Both the position numbers and the translations under genes were made by a program. Positions 28,441-38,626 of a stretch of 47,222 nucleotides of DNA are shown piece by piece (within the stretch, counting starts at the first letter, position 1; each line of letters opens with the position of its first letter). The notes under the pieces are model-generated. The model saw only the letters and a list, made by a program, of their open reading frames with translations, was not told the origin of the DNA and searched no databases. The stretch spans positions 1 to 47,222 of the forward strand of contig JAFBAF010000065.1 of NCBI GenBank assembly GCA_019247895.1. The letters are read 5' to 3'. Source of the DNA: Parafilimonas sp. Its GTDB lineage: Bacteria > Bacteroidota > Bacteroidia > Chitinophagales > Chitinophagaceae.

Positions 28441-28920
28441 ATGCATTTTAGTTTTTCTTACAATAAAAAAAAGGTATTGCAGGCCTTGCGCTATCATTTT
28501 ATTGCGCAAAGGGAAATTCAGGTTTTGTTTATTGTTGTTTTATTGTTTGATGTTGTTTCTGCAGTTTTTTATTTCACCGGCAAAATAAGACCTGAGCCGT
28601 TTTTGTTAGGTGCTGTTATTTGGTTCTGTTTTTTAATTGCATTTTGGTATTTTATGCCAAATGCGGTGTATAAGCGTTCACAAACTTTTAGAGAAAGATT
28701 TACTATCTATTTTCAGCCAACTTATATAGCACTTGAAAATACTAAAGGCAGAGTAGAATGGCAATGGAGCAGGTTTGCAAATTATTTTGAAACGCCTTAT
28801 TTTTTCCACTTATATTTTTCAACAAAATCTTTTTTTATTGTACCAAAAGATGAGCTTTCAAAAGAAGATCAGCAACAAATAAGAAACTTGCTAAATGAGC
28901 ATATAAAAAGAAGGAAATGA
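28441..28920 (+). CDS. YcxB-like membrane protein
   Basis: FSFSYNKKKVLQALRYHF, two TM helices, then FTIYFQPTYIALENTKGRVEWQWSRFANYFETPYFFHLYFSTKSFFIVPKDEL. Confidence 0.65.
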   Translation: MHFSFSYNKKKVLQALRYHFIAQREIQVLFIVVLLFDVVSAVFYFTGKIRPEPFLLGAVIWFCFLIAFWYFMPNAVYKRSQTFRERFTIYFQPTYIALENTKGRVEWQWSRFANYFETPYFFHLYFSTKSFFIVPKDELSKEDQQQIRNLLNEHIKRRK

Positions 28921-29349
28921 TTACAATTCTTTTTCCATAATAAAATGGGGTATAGTTACTTCTTCAAATTCCTTACTTGTTATTTTATAACCTAATTTTT
29001 CATAAAAACCGGTTGCCGTTTTTCGTGCATGCATTACTATCTTCTTAAATTTTCTGTCTCTTGCAATATTTTCCGCAAACTGTAATAAAACTTTTCCAAT
29101 CCCTTTTCCCTGCAGGCCGGAAACAACAGCCATTTGCCGTAAGCGTAAAGTGTCAGGAGATGTTTGTGTAAGCAGGCAGCAACCTTCTAATTTATCATCA
29201 TCAAAACAACCTATTAAAATATCGTCTTTTTCTTCCTGCAATTCATCATCATTAAAAGATAATCCCAGTGGTTTTCTTAACAGGTTTTGCCTTAAAGAAA
29301 TCATTAAGTCGTAATCTTTTGAACCATGGTCAATGAGTTTTACAGCCAT
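28921..29349 (-). CDS. GNAT family N-acetyltransferase
   Basis: LRLRQMAVVSGLQGKGIGKVLLQFAENIARDRKFKKIVMHARKTATGFYEKLGYKI: acetyl-CoA binding Q/R-x-x-G-x-G/A pattern. Confidence 0.9.
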   Translation of the reverse strand: MAVKLIDHGSKDYDLMISLRQNLLRKPLGLSFNDDELQEEKDDILIGCFDDDKLEGCCLLTQTSPDTLRLRQMAVVSGLQGKGIGKVLLQFAENIARDRKFKKIVMHARKTATGFYEKLGYKITSKEFEEVTIPHFIMEKEL

Positions 29350-29477
29350 ACGGAGGAATTTTCAGGGCGAGAAAATTACATAAAATTTTTAAAGAAAATA
29401 TTCATCTGTAACAAAACTTTGGCGGAATAAAAGTGAAACAAAAACAATTGAAAAAGTTTATTTTTAAGTAAAAATTA

Positions 29478-29485
29478 TATTTTTG
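29478..29485 (+). promoter_or_regulatory. candidate Bacteroidota -7 box (TATTTTTG) upstream of acyl carrier protein gene
   Basis: TAnnTTTG match 23 nt upstream of the ATG at 29508; -33 element is only weakly matched (GTTT). Confidence 0.35.
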
Positions 29486-29507
29486 CCGCGTAACAAAACT
29501 TTTAAAA

Positions 29508-29744
29508 ATGTCAGACATAGCTACAAGAGTTAAAAAGATCATAGTTGATAAATTGGGTGTAGAAGAAGCAGAAGTAACAAATGAGGCTTCATTTACAAAT
29601 GATCTTGGCGCCGATTCTCTTGATACAGTAGAATTAATCATGGAATTTGAAAAAGAATTTAATATTTCTATTCCTGATGAACAGGCTGAAACCATTACCA
29701 CTGTTGGTCAGGCAGTAACGTACCTTGAAGAGCACGCAAAATAA
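29508..29744 (+). CDS. acpP: acyl carrier protein
   Basis: [63 protein letters not shown], with the DSL phosphopantetheine site. Confidence 0.98.
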   Translation: MSDIATRVKKIIVDKLGVEEAEVTNEASFTNDLGADSLDTVELIMEFEKEFNISIPDEQAETITTVGQAVTYLEEHAK

Positions 29745-29768
29745 TTTTTAGCCTTAAGAAAGAATTTT

Positions 29769-29805
29769 AAATCCGCCTGTGGTATTATACTTTCAGGCGG
29801 ATTTT
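29769..29805 (+). terminator. hairpin terminator-like element between acpP and fabF
   Basis: AAATCCGCCTG - TGGTATTATACTTT - CAGGCGGATTTT: ~10-bp stem with a short T tract, 14-nt loop. Confidence 0.55.
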
Positions 29806-29821
29806 CGCGTAAACCTTTTAT

Positions 29822-31078
29822 ATGTCAAAATACGACCGTGTTGTTGTTACCGGGATGGGCGGCTTAACGTCGATTGGTAATAACATTAATGATTATTGGC
29901 AATCGTTAATTAACGGCGTTTCTGGTGCCGACTATATTAAAAGCTTTGACGCATCAAAATTTAAAACCCGGTTTGCCTGCGCTATAAAAAATTTTGATCC
30001 CTTGAATTATATTGACAGGAAGGATTTAAAGAAAATGGACCCTTATGTTCAATTTGCGATAGCAGCTTCAGATGAGGCTATAACCAATGCAGGCTTTTCA
30101 AGTGGTAATTATGATCCTGATAGATTTGGTGTGATTTTCAGCAGCGGCATCGGAGGATTTTTAAGTTTTCAGGAAGAATGCGTTAGCTATGGCATAAGCG
30201 GCAGAAATCCCCGTTTCTCACCTTTCTTTATTCCAAAAATAATTTCTGATATTGGTGCGGGCTATATTTCAATGCGCCACAATTTAAGAGGACCGAATTT
30301 TGCCGCAGTCAGTGCATGCGCTTCCAGCAACAATGCAATTATTGAAGCTTTATATCACCTGCGGTTAAATAAAGCAGACATGATTCTGTGCGGCGGAGCT
30401 GAAATGAGTATTTGCGAAGCTGGCTTAGGCGGTTTCAGTTCTATGAAAGCACTGAGCGAAAGAAATGACGATCCAAAAACTGCAAGCAGGCCTTATGATA
30501 AAAACAGGGATGGATTTGTAATAGGCGATGGCGCAGGTGTTTTGATTTTAGAAAGGCTTGATCATGCTTTACAAAGAAATGCTCATATTTATGCGGAAGT
30601 TGCCGGTGGCGGTGCATCCGGTGATGCATACCACATTACAGCGCCACATCCCGAGGGAACGGGGGCTAAAAAAGCAATGCTGGCCGCATTAGACGATGCT
30701 TCTATGCACGCATCGGATATAGACTACATTAATACGCACGGCACATCAACACCATTAGGCGATATGGCTGAAATAAAAGCGATAAAAGATGTGTTTGCAG
30801 ATCATATAAAAAATATAAATATCAGTTCTACAAAATCGATGACAGGTCATTGTCTTGGTGCTGCCGGCGCTGTAGAAGCAATAGCTTGTATTAAAAGTAT
30901 AAATGAAGGTATCGTACCGCCTACTATAAACCATTTTACCGATGATGAAGAATTTGATGCAGATTTAAATTTCACATTTAATAAGGCGCAGCACAGAAAA
31001 GTAAGATCTGCGCTTAGTAACAGCTTTGGTTTTGGAGGCCACAATGCATCACTTATTTTCAAAGAATATATTGCATAA
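29822..31078 (+). CDS. fabF: beta-ketoacyl-ACP synthase II
   Basis: RVVVTGMGGLTSIGNNINDYWQSLINGVSG; active-site SACASSNNAI; HGTSTPLGD; KSMTGHCLGAAGAVEAI; SNSFGFGGHNASLIF. Confidence 0.97.
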   Translation: MSKYDRVVVTGMGGLTSIGNNINDYWQSLINGVSGADYIKSFDASKFKTRFACAIKNFDPLNYIDRKDLKKMDPYVQFAIAASDEAITNAGFSSGNYDPDRFGVIFSSGIGGFLSFQEECVSYGISGRNPRFSPFFIPKIISDIGAGYISMRHNLRGPNFAAVSACASSNNAIIEALYHLRLNKADMILCGGAEMSICEAGLGGFSSMKALSERNDDPKTASRPYDKNRDGFVIGDGAGVLILERLDHALQRNAHIYAEVAGGGASGDAYHITAPHPEGTGAKKAMLAALDDASMHASDIDYINTHGTSTPLGDMAEIKAIKDVFADHIKNINISSTKSMTGHCLGAAGAVEAIACIKSINEGIVPPTINHFTDDEEFDADLNFTFNKAQHRKVRSALSNSFGFGGHNASLIFKEYIA

Positions 31079-31087
31079 ATTTCTTGC

Positions 31088-31789
31088 TTGACACAACTTT
31101 GGCTTAAATCAAGAAGCGATAGGGAGCTGGAAAAGCAGCTTAAGAACGTACTGGGAATAAAACCCGGTAACTACTCTTTATATTATACTGCACTAAGTCA
31201 CCGTTCATTTAAAGAGAATGCAGATGAAAATAATGAGCGTCTTGAATATTTGGGAGATGCTGTATTAAGTACCGTTATTGCTGATTATTTATTTAAACGT
31301 TATCCGTACAAGGGTGAAGGATTTTTAACCGAGATGAGGAGTAAGATGGTAAATCGCCAGCAGCTTAACGAAATCGCTCTTAAAATGGGCGTGAAGAAAT
31401 TAACTCTCTATAATAAATTCGATAATTTTTTAAAAGGAAGCCAAATATTTGGTAATACGCTTGAGGCACTTGTAGGAGCTGTTTACCTTGACAAGGGATA
31501 CAAAAAAACACAAAGATGGATAGTCCGCCAAATTATATTACCGTATGTATTTGTTGACGATCTTGAACAAATAGATATCAATTTAAAAAACAGGTTAATT
31601 GGATGGGCGAGTAAGAATGGTAAAAAACTTGAATTTGAAACAATCCACGAAAAACTGGAAGGCAATAGAAGAATATTTACAATAGCAGTTGTATTGGAAG
31701 GAAATATTTTAGCGCAAGGTAAAGGATACAATAAAAAAGATGCGAGCCAGGTAGCTGCACAATCCGCGATCGAGATACTGGGACTTTAA
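31088..31789 (+). CDS. rnc: ribonuclease III (TTG start)
   Basis: ALSHRSFKENADENNERLEYLGDAVLSTVIADYLFKRYP signature (NERLEfLGDAVL), C-terminal dsRBD ending GYNKKDASQVAAQSAIEIL. Confidence 0.96.
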   Translation: MTQLWLKSRSDRELEKQLKNVLGIKPGNYSLYYTALSHRSFKENADENNERLEYLGDAVLSTVIADYLFKRYPYKGEGFLTEMRSKMVNRQQLNEIALKMGVKKLTLYNKFDNFLKGSQIFGNTLEALVGAVYLDKGYKKTQRWIVRQIILPYVFVDDLEQIDINLKNRLIGWASKNGKKLEFETIHEKLEGNRRIFTIAVVLEGNILAQGKGYNKKDASQVAAQSAIEILGL

Positions 31790-31827
31790 CTGTTTGAACA
31801 ACTTAAAATAATTATTAAGCAAATTCG

Positions 31828-32853
31828 ATGGATATGAAGATTGGAAAATTTTCTCTTACAACTACATTGTTGGTGTTGCTTTTTATTAATTGTTCAAAAG
31901 AAAATAACCCTGCTAAACTTAAATCATCTTCCGCAGGTAACTCTGTTGTTTCCCAGTCAGACATAACATTAATTCCGTTAAATGATCTTGGAAAAAATAC
32001 TTATAAAGATTCTGTTGGGGGGTTATACCCTGGAGGTAAAAACAGCCCGTCTGGCACCTATGCCAACGATTTATTAAAAACAAGTAACAGCATTGCACCA
32101 ATTGATTCTTTTGGTAATCCACATAAGCATGGCAGAATTGTATTTATTTCTTTAGGGGGAAGCACAGGTGGTCATAATATGACACAATTGAAGAAACAAA
32201 CCAAAAACAACCCGCTCACTAATTCCAATCTTGTTTTATTAGATTGCAATAACGGTTATGGAGATGCCTCATTAAACAGCATTATGAATCCAAACGATTC
32301 TTATTGGGACCATGTAACTCAGATCATCCAGGGAGCTTATTCAAGCTACAGGCAAGTGCAAATAATTTATTTAGAAACTGATGATTCATCAATGCAAAAG
32401 TATTGGCCAAACAGACCCAACCTCGTTAAAAATGAATTAGAAAGTTGCCTGCGTGTTTTTAAACAAAAATTTCCTAACATAAAGATGGTTTACGTTTTAG
32501 GCAGAACAAGAACATTTGGCAATGAGGAACTCTGGAACAGAGAACCGTCTCCTTATTATTTTGGATGGGCTTGCAAGTGGGCAATTCAAGATCAGATTAA
32601 TGGAGTGCCGGGCACACAATATAAAGGTAAAAAGGCTGTTGCACCAATGATAACCTGGGGTTGGTACCAATGGGCAGATACTACTCCCCGCAAGACTGAT
32701 GGTTTTTATTGGCTGCAAAGTGAAACTTCTGATGGCTTGCACGCTACACCTGAAGGGCAGGATACATTAGCAACACGTTTTCAAAATTTCTTACTTACAG
32801 ATAAGTTTGCAAAAATCTGGTACGCTGCACAACCAACTGGTTTTTCAAAATAA
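31828..32853 (+). CDS. putative lipoprotein with SGNH-hydrolase-like features
   Basis: Lipobox LLFINCSKEN; FISLGGSTGGHN; C-terminal DGLHATPEGQDTLA (DxxH-like). Family assignment is tentative. Confidence 0.45.
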   Translation: MDMKIGKFSLTTTLLVLLFINCSKENNPAKLKSSSAGNSVVSQSDITLIPLNDLGKNTYKDSVGGLYPGGKNSPSGTYANDLLKTSNSIAPIDSFGNPHKHGRIVFISLGGSTGGHNMTQLKKQTKNNPLTNSNLVLLDCNNGYGDASLNSIMNPNDSYWDHVTQIIQGAYSSYRQVQIIYLETDDSSMQKYWPNRPNLVKNELESCLRVFKQKFPNIKMVYVLGRTRTFGNEELWNREPSPYYFGWACKWAIQDQINGVPGTQYKGKKAVAPMITWGWYQWADTTPRKTDGFYWLQSETSDGLHATPEGQDTLATRFQNFLLTDKFAKIWYAAQPTGFSK

Positions 32854-32860
32854 ATTATTC

Positions 32861-33271
32861 TTATGTGTCAGCTTTAATTTCCTGGCAAAGCTCAACCAGC
32901 ACACCATTTGATGATTTAGGATGTAAAAAACATATTAATTTATTATCAGCTCCTTTTTTTGGAATTTCATTTAATAGGGCAAAGCCCGCTTCTTTTAATC
33001 TCGATATTTCATCATAAATGTTTTCAACTTCAAAAGCAATATGATGAATTCCCTCTCCTTTCTTTTCAATGTACTTATTAATAACTCCATTATTATTTTC
33101 ATCCTGTATTAATTCAATTTTTGTTTCACCGGTCTTAAGAAAGGCAGTTATTACGCTTTCACCATTAACCGACTCTTTTTTATAACATGAAGTATTTAGT
33201 AATTTTTCAAATAGCAAAACGGAGGCGTCAATGTTCTTTACAGCTATTCCAATGTGATCAATATTTTTCAT
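32861..33271 (-). CDS. mce: methylmalonyl-CoA epimerase (VOC superfamily)
   Basis: MKNIDHIGIAVKNIDASVLLFEKLL...TKIELIQD...KKGEGIHHIAFEVENIYDEISRLKEAGFALLNEIPKKGADNKLICFLHPKSSNGVLVELCQ. Confidence 0.92.
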   Translation of the reverse strand: MKNIDHIGIAVKNIDASVLLFEKLLNTSCYKKESVNGESVITAFLKTGETKIELIQDENNNGVINKYIEKKGEGIHHIAFEVENIYDEISRLKEAGFALLNEIPKKGADNKLICFLHPKSSNGVLVELCQEIKADT

Positions 33272-33330
33272 TTAATGAATTTAAAAATAAACATAAAGAA
33301 ATCCTCACATTAGTTTTACAAATGGAAGTT

Positions 33331-33338
33331 TATCTTTG
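33331..33338 (+). promoter_or_regulatory. candidate Bacteroidota -7 box (TATCTTTG) upstream of IscA-like gene
   Basis: Exact TAnnTTTG, 20 nt before ATG 33359; upstream GTTTTA at the approximate -33 position. Confidence 0.4.
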
Positions 33339-33358
33339 CAAAGTATTTAATTTAAAAT

Positions 33359-33706
33359 ATGGAAACGCTAACAGAAGGAATTACGGCAAGTGAAAAGGCA
33401 CAGCTAAAAGCAATTGAGCTAATGAAACAGGCAGGTATTGAAAATGCTTCATACTTTCTTCGTGTTTCTGTAGTTGGTGGCGGGTGTTCCGGGTTAAGTT
33501 ATAAGCTTGATTTTGATAATGAGTTGAAAAATGCTGATCAGGTGTTTGAAACCAACCACTTAAAAATTGTAACGGATATTAAAAGTCTTCTTTATCTTCT
33601 CAATACAGAACTTGATTACTCTGATGGATTGAATGGTAAAGGATTTTTCTTTAAGAACCCAAACGCTTCACGCACATGCGGTTGCGGCGAAAGCTTTGCC
33701 GTATAA
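33359..33706 (+). CDS. iron-sulfur cluster assembly accessory protein (IscA/SufA/ErpA family)
   Basis: LRVSVVGGGCSGLSYKLDF...DYSDGLNGKGFFFKNPNASRTCGCGESFAV: conserved C-x~64-CGC cysteines. Confidence 0.96.
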   Translation: METLTEGITASEKAQLKAIELMKQAGIENASYFLRVSVVGGGCSGLSYKLDFDNELKNADQVFETNHLKIVTDIKSLLYLLNTELDYSDGLNGKGFFFKNPNASRTCGCGESFAV

Positions 33707-33875
33707 TAGCTGATAATTAATTACAAGTATTTTATAAATCAAGCAGCCTTTACAAAAATGATTATGTCTTGATAATGCAGATGTTAAAATTTTTTTTAAC
33801 AAATGTGTAATTATTACACTCCTGCAATATATATTTACATGTTTATTGTTTTTTAAATTAAAAACTGCTTGTATT

Positions 33876-36800
33876 ATGACATCAAACCGATTGCTCAAAG
33901 CATTCATTTTATGCCCGATATTGTTATTATTTACATATATCGTTCAGGCGCAGAAGACAGTTACTGGAAAAATTACCGATGAAAAAGGCGGTGCCATTGT
34001 TGGTGCCTCAGTTGTAGTAAAAGGCGGTAAGTCCGGCACTACAACCGATGCGGCTGGTGCTTTTAAGCTTACTGTACCATCATCAACTACTACTTTAAGT
34101 GTAACATTCGTAGGCTATGAATCTCAGGATGTGGATATTTCATCTGCATCAGATATTACTGTTAGTTTAAAACCAGGCAATTCAAGTCTTACCGACGTAG
34201 TTGTAATAGGTTATGGAACTGCTCAGAAAAAAGACGTGACAGGTTCGGTCGTTTCGTTAAAAGCAAAGGATTTTAACCAAGGTGTCGTTAACGCACCCGA
34301 TCAATTGTTGCAAAATAAAATCCCTGGGGTAGAAGTTACCAATAATAATGGTATGCCCGGAAGTGCCACCACTATCAAGATAAGAGGTAATAACTCTATT
34401 CGCGCAGTAAATAATCCTCTTTATGTTGTGGACGGGGTACCTCTCGACGGCAGAACAGCGAGGCCAAGTGTAAACTTGGGTACAGGCGGTTTTGGTACCA
34501 CTCCGGACGATAACCCACTTCTATATATAAATCCTTATGATATTGCACAGATAGACGTATTAAAAGACGCATCTGCTGCGGCTATTTACGGGTCAAGAGG
34601 CGCAAATGGTGTTATCGCTATAACAACAAAAAAATCAACCATCCAGGGAACAAGATTAAGTGTGGGAACACAATTTGGATTTAATGCTGGTTATATGAAA
34701 AGGTTTGAGGTCCTTGATGCCGGCCAATTCAGAGACGCTTTACACAAATACTCATTAGACACGTTAAGCAACTCATTAGATCATGGCTCTTCTGTTGACG
34801 CCCTTGATGCAATAACGCAAAACACTTTATCTCAAACTTACAGTTTGGCTTTAAGTGGCGGAAATGAAGATGCACACTACCGGGCTTCATTTTTGGGATC
34901 TGGTTTGCAAGGCTTTATTAAAAATTCAGAACTTGATAAATACATAGGAACATTTTCGGGTGGGTACAAGTTTTTGGATAGAAGACTTAGCATTGACTTT
35001 AGCTTAATAGCAGGTCATATTACAGAAAACACTCCCTTGGTTTCTAACACTGCGGGATCACAGGGTAATTTAATTAGCTCTGCATTACAATGGAACCCCA
35101 CAACTGATTTTAAGGATGCTAATGGTCAATATAACTTTCCTACAAATGGATCTGGAAACCCACTTGCGCTTTTGGAGGGATATTCTGATTTAGCTAATAC
35201 AAACACTTATCTTGGGAACATATCAGCCAGTTATAAAATATTAAAAAATCTACAGTATAAATTTTTATATGCAATAAATCATTCTACTGGATCTAGAGCC
35301 ACAAATATTGATGGATGGTTGCAAGGTATTAGTCCAATTACAGGAGCTGGCTTTGGAGTTACTTCAACTGCCGTGTTAACCTCGCAGGATTTTCAGCATA
35401 CTCTCTCATACAACGCAAATTTAACCAGCAATGTAAAGTTGGATGCTGTAGCCGGCTTTGAATATTGGAAAACTAATTACCGAAATGCAAATTTCTCTGC
35501 ATTAGGTTTTAATTTCAATTTGGATCAAAATAGCCTCGTTGGAGTGAATTACACCGATGTTCTGCAGAACGGAAAAACCCAGAATCTTCCGGGAATTTTT
35601 GTAGAACCCACAACCGAAATTCAGTCAGTATTTGGCAGGGTAAACTTAAACTTTCTTGACAGGTTCTTTATAACTGCAACATTAAGAGCCGATGGTTCAA
35701 GCAAATTTGGTGCGAACAATAAGTATGGATATTTCCCGTCTGTAGGTGGCAAGTGGCTGATCACTAATGAAGATTTTATGAAGAATAGTACTGTATTTTC
35801 TTCATTAGCCCTTAGAGCTTCATGGGGTATTACAGGTAACCAGGAGTTTCCGGCTGGTGCATCGCAGGAGCAATTTTCTTTCTCAGCATATAACACTGCC
35901 GGCCAGGTTAATGTTGCTAATCCAAATTTAAAATGGGAAAAAACTAATTCCTATAATTTCGGATTAGATTATAGTATTCTTAATAACAGAGTTTTTGGAA
36001 GTCTGGATTACTATAACAAGAATACCAGTGATATTTTATTTCAAAGCACTGCTATTCAACCAGCACCAGCATCTGTTTATTATATAAATCTTCCCGCCAA
36101 TCTAATTAACAAAGGGTTTGAATTCTCAGTGGGTGCAACTATTGTTAATAAGAAAGAATTTAGCTGGGATTTAGGTTTTAATATAGCTACGAACGATAAC
36201 AAGCTTACTAATTTCTATGCTCCGGGCACTAATACACCACTTCAGATCTTAACTGGCCAAATAAACGGACAAGGCGTATCCGGAACATTATCACAAATCA
36301 TCACAAATGGCCAACCGGTAAATGAGTTTTACTTAAAACCATTTGGTGGATTTGATAAGAACGGAAACCAGGTAGGTCTCGACTCAATGCCATTGACCAG
36401 CGAAACACCAATTTTTGCAGGTGATCCAAACCCGCACACAATTTATGGTTTCAGCACTACGTTAAGGTTTAACAAACTTTCGTTGGTGGTAAATGCAGGA
36501 GGTGCCGGCGGCTATGTAATTTATAATAATACTGCAACGGATGTCACAAATATATCAGGTATAGTAGGTGGCAGAAACATTGATCAGGCTGCTTATAACT
36601 CTGCAGAGCGCCCAAGCAGCAGTGTTGGTGCATCAACAAGATTTTTGGAAAGCGGAAATTATTTTAAATTAAGAAATGCAACATTGAGATATGATGTGGG
36701 TAATGTTGGAAATTATATTCATGAATTAAACTTTTTCGTATCTGGAACAAACCTTTTTGTAATTACGAAATTTACAGGATTTGATCCGGAGGTAAATATT

Positions 36801-36896
36801 GATAAAAGTAATAATGGTTATCCATCAAGATCAATTGAATATATTCCTTACCCCACACCAAGAATTATAACTTTTGGTCTTAATTTTTCATTATAA
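33876..36896 (+). CDS. SusC/RagA family TonB-linked outer-membrane protein
   Basis: Signal peptide ...FTYIVQAQ, CarboxypepD_reg-like VTGKITDEKGGAIVGASVVVKGGKSGTTTDAAGAFKLTV, DVVVIGYGTAQKKDVTGSV, plug YVVDGVPL...INPYDIAQIDVLKDASAAAIYGSRGANGVIAITTKK, C-terminal TPRIITFGLNFSL. ATG 33876 preferred. Confidence 0.97.
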   Translation: MTSNRLLKAFILCPILLLFTYIVQAQKTVTGKITDEKGGAIVGASVVVKGGKSGTTTDAAGAFKLTVPSSTTTLSVTFVGYESQDVDISSASDITVSLKPGNSSLTDVVVIGYGTAQKKDVTGSVVSLKAKDFNQGVVNAPDQLLQNKIPGVEVTNNNGMPGSATTIKIRGNNSIRAVNNPLYVVDGVPLDGRTARPSVNLGTGGFGTTPDDNPLLYINPYDIAQIDVLKDASAAAIYGSRGANGVIAITTKKSTIQGTRLSVGTQFGFNAGYMKRFEVLDAGQFRDALHKYSLDTLSNSLDHGSSVDALDAITQNTLSQTYSLALSGGNEDAHYRASFLGSGLQGFIKNSELDKYIGTFSGGYKFLDRRLSIDFSLIAGHITENTPLVSNTAGSQGNLISSALQWNPTTDFKDANGQYNFPTNGSGNPLALLEGYSDLANTNTYLGNISASYKILKNLQYKFLYAINHSTGSRATNIDGWLQGISPITGAGFGVTSTAVLTSQDFQHTLSYNANLTSNVKLDAVAGFEYWKTNYRNANFSALGFNFNLDQNSLVGVNYTDVLQNGKTQNLPGIFVEPTTEIQSVFGRVNLNFLDRFFITATLRADGSSKFGANNKYGYFPSVGGKWLITNEDFMKNSTVFSSLALRASWGITGNQEFPAGASQEQFSFSAYNTAGQVNVANPNLKWEKTNSYNFGLDYSILNNRVFGSLDYYNKNTSDILFQSTAIQPAPASVYYINLPANLINKGFEFSVGATIVNKKEFSWDLGFNIATNDNKLTNFYAPGTNTPLQILTGQINGQGVSGTLSQIITNGQPVNEFYLKPFGGFDKNGNQVGLDSMPLTSETPIFAGDPNPHTIYGFSTTLRFNKLSLVVNAGGAGGYVIYNNTATDVTNISGIVGGRNIDQAAYNSAERPSSSVGASTRFLESGNYFKLRNATLRYDVGNVGNYIHELNFFVSGTNLFVITKFTGFDPEVNIDKSNNGYPSRSIEYIPYPTPRIITFGLNFSL

Positions 36897-36911
36897 TAAC
36901 AAACTAGTCAT

Positions 36912-38555
36912 ATGTTAAACAAGAATACGGCAATTTTTTTCTCTTTTGTACTACTGGCTTGCGGTTGCACAAAATTGAATGAAAATTTAGGTAATAATTT
37001 TACCAATCAACAAACTTCAACAGGCTTAGGTGCTGCCGGTACAGGATTAATCTTACAAGGCGCTTACGCGGATCTGGCTACACCTTTTAATAACCAGGAC
37101 AGAGTTTTTTCACTTGAAGAAAATTCTACAGACGAGTCGTTAGTTCCTACAAGAGGTGGAGACTGGGATGATAACGGTGTTTGGAGGGTGATTCATAACC
37201 ATACATGGAATGCAGACCATGACCAGCTTCTTCAAACATTTAATTTGCTGAATAAATTAAATTTTGATGCAACTAACGTACTTGCATTTAATCCCAATAA
37301 AGAACAGGCCGCAGAAGCGAGATTTTTAAGAGCTTATTCTTTATATTACCTTTTGGATCTGTTCGGTCAATATCCGTTTAGAAATCCCGGAGATAATCTA
37401 TTAAATGCGCCAAAAGTATATTCAGGTGATAGCGCTGTTCAATTTATTATAAGTGAACTTACTGCCATACTGCCAGACTTGGACAGTAAAAATGATATGA
37501 CAAAGGCAAACCCCGATGCCGCAAAAGCGCTTTTAATGAGATGCTACTTGAATCGCGGAGCTTTCAACAACCGTCAAAGCCCAACCTTTGATGCCGGGGA
37601 CCTGCAACAAGTTATAACCTTGGGCAATGATATTATTAGCAGCGGTAAGTATTCATATATGTCTGAATATTTTGATAACTTCACTGCCGGCATTCAATCC
37701 ACTGAAGGAATATTTGCATATCCAAATCATTCCGGTGTTAGCGCAAATAATAGTGGTATTGATGCACGCTGGATGATGACCTTTCATTATAATGAATATC
37801 GTAAGCAGGCACCAAATGCAGGCTGGAACGGGTTTTCAACTGTGAGTGATTTTTATAAAACATTTGGCGCAACAACGCCTGCTACTTTAACTCAGGCAGC
37901 AGATTCGTTTTTAGACGGACGTATTGGAATAAGATATAATAAAAATTCTACTCCATATTCAGGTATTCGTCCCGGAATGTTAATAGGCCAGCAATATGAC
38001 GAAAGTGGAAAGCCATTGAAAGATAGAAAGGGTAATCCACTGGCATTTGATCCAAATATCTCTCCAGACATGATCGAAACAGGCTCTAATCTTGAAGTTA
38101 CAGGTATAAGAGTAGCTAAATATGTTCCTGATTTTTCAGATCGTCCAGACACTTCAACAGTTGGCGCTTATTATTCATCTAACTCCGGTAACTGGTTGAT
38201 GTTGATCAGGTATCCTGAAGTTGTGCTTATGGTTGCGGAAGCAAAAATGAGATCAGGCGATAATGCAGGTGCGTTAAGTATGGTAAATGCACTTAGAGTT
38301 GCCAGGCACGCAGCGCCATTACCTTCCATGACCTTGGTAAATACAGGTAATGTTGACGATCCAACTACTTTATTGGCTGAGACAGGCAGGGAGTTATATT
38401 GGGAATCTCTTAGAAGAACCAATTTAATTCGCTTTGGAGTATTCAATGTTTTGTGGCAATACAAACCATCAGATGATCCAAAGTATTTGCTGTTCCCAAT
38501 TCCAAATCAGGCATTAGCAGCAAACCCAAATCTTAAACAAAATCCTGGATATTAA
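36912..38555 (+). CDS. RagB/SusD family nutrient uptake outer-membrane lipoprotein
   Basis: Lipobox LLACGCTKLNEN; EARFLRAYSLYYLLDLFGQYPF; YPEVVLMVAEAKMRSGDNAGALSMVNALRVARHA; RELYWESLRRTNLIRFG; FPIPNQALAANPNLKQNPGY. Confidence 0.97.
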   Translation: MLNKNTAIFFSFVLLACGCTKLNENLGNNFTNQQTSTGLGAAGTGLILQGAYADLATPFNNQDRVFSLEENSTDESLVPTRGGDWDDNGVWRVIHNHTWNADHDQLLQTFNLLNKLNFDATNVLAFNPNKEQAAEARFLRAYSLYYLLDLFGQYPFRNPGDNLLNAPKVYSGDSAVQFIISELTAILPDLDSKNDMTKANPDAAKALLMRCYLNRGAFNNRQSPTFDAGDLQQVITLGNDIISSGKYSYMSEYFDNFTAGIQSTEGIFAYPNHSGVSANNSGIDARWMMTFHYNEYRKQAPNAGWNGFSTVSDFYKTFGATTPATLTQAADSFLDGRIGIRYNKNSTPYSGIRPGMLIGQQYDESGKPLKDRKGNPLAFDPNISPDMIETGSNLEVTGIRVAKYVPDFSDRPDTSTVGAYYSSNSGNWLMLIRYPEVVLMVAEAKMRSGDNAGALSMVNALRVARHAAPLPSMTLVNTGNVDDPTTLLAETGRELYWESLRRTNLIRFGVFNVLWQYKPSDDPKYLLFPIPNQALAANPNLKQNPGY

Positions 38556-38573
38556 ATCTAATTTGTTAAGCTT

Positions 38574-38607
38574 AAAAAAAGGTCATTTAAATGCATGACC
38601 TTTTTTT
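38574..38607 (+). terminator. Rho-independent terminator after susD
   Basis: aaaaaaaGGTCAT-ttaaatgc-ATGACCttttttt; stem extended by A/T tracts on both sides. Confidence 0.8.
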
Positions 38608-38626
38608 ATTTTGTGACCATTAAGAT

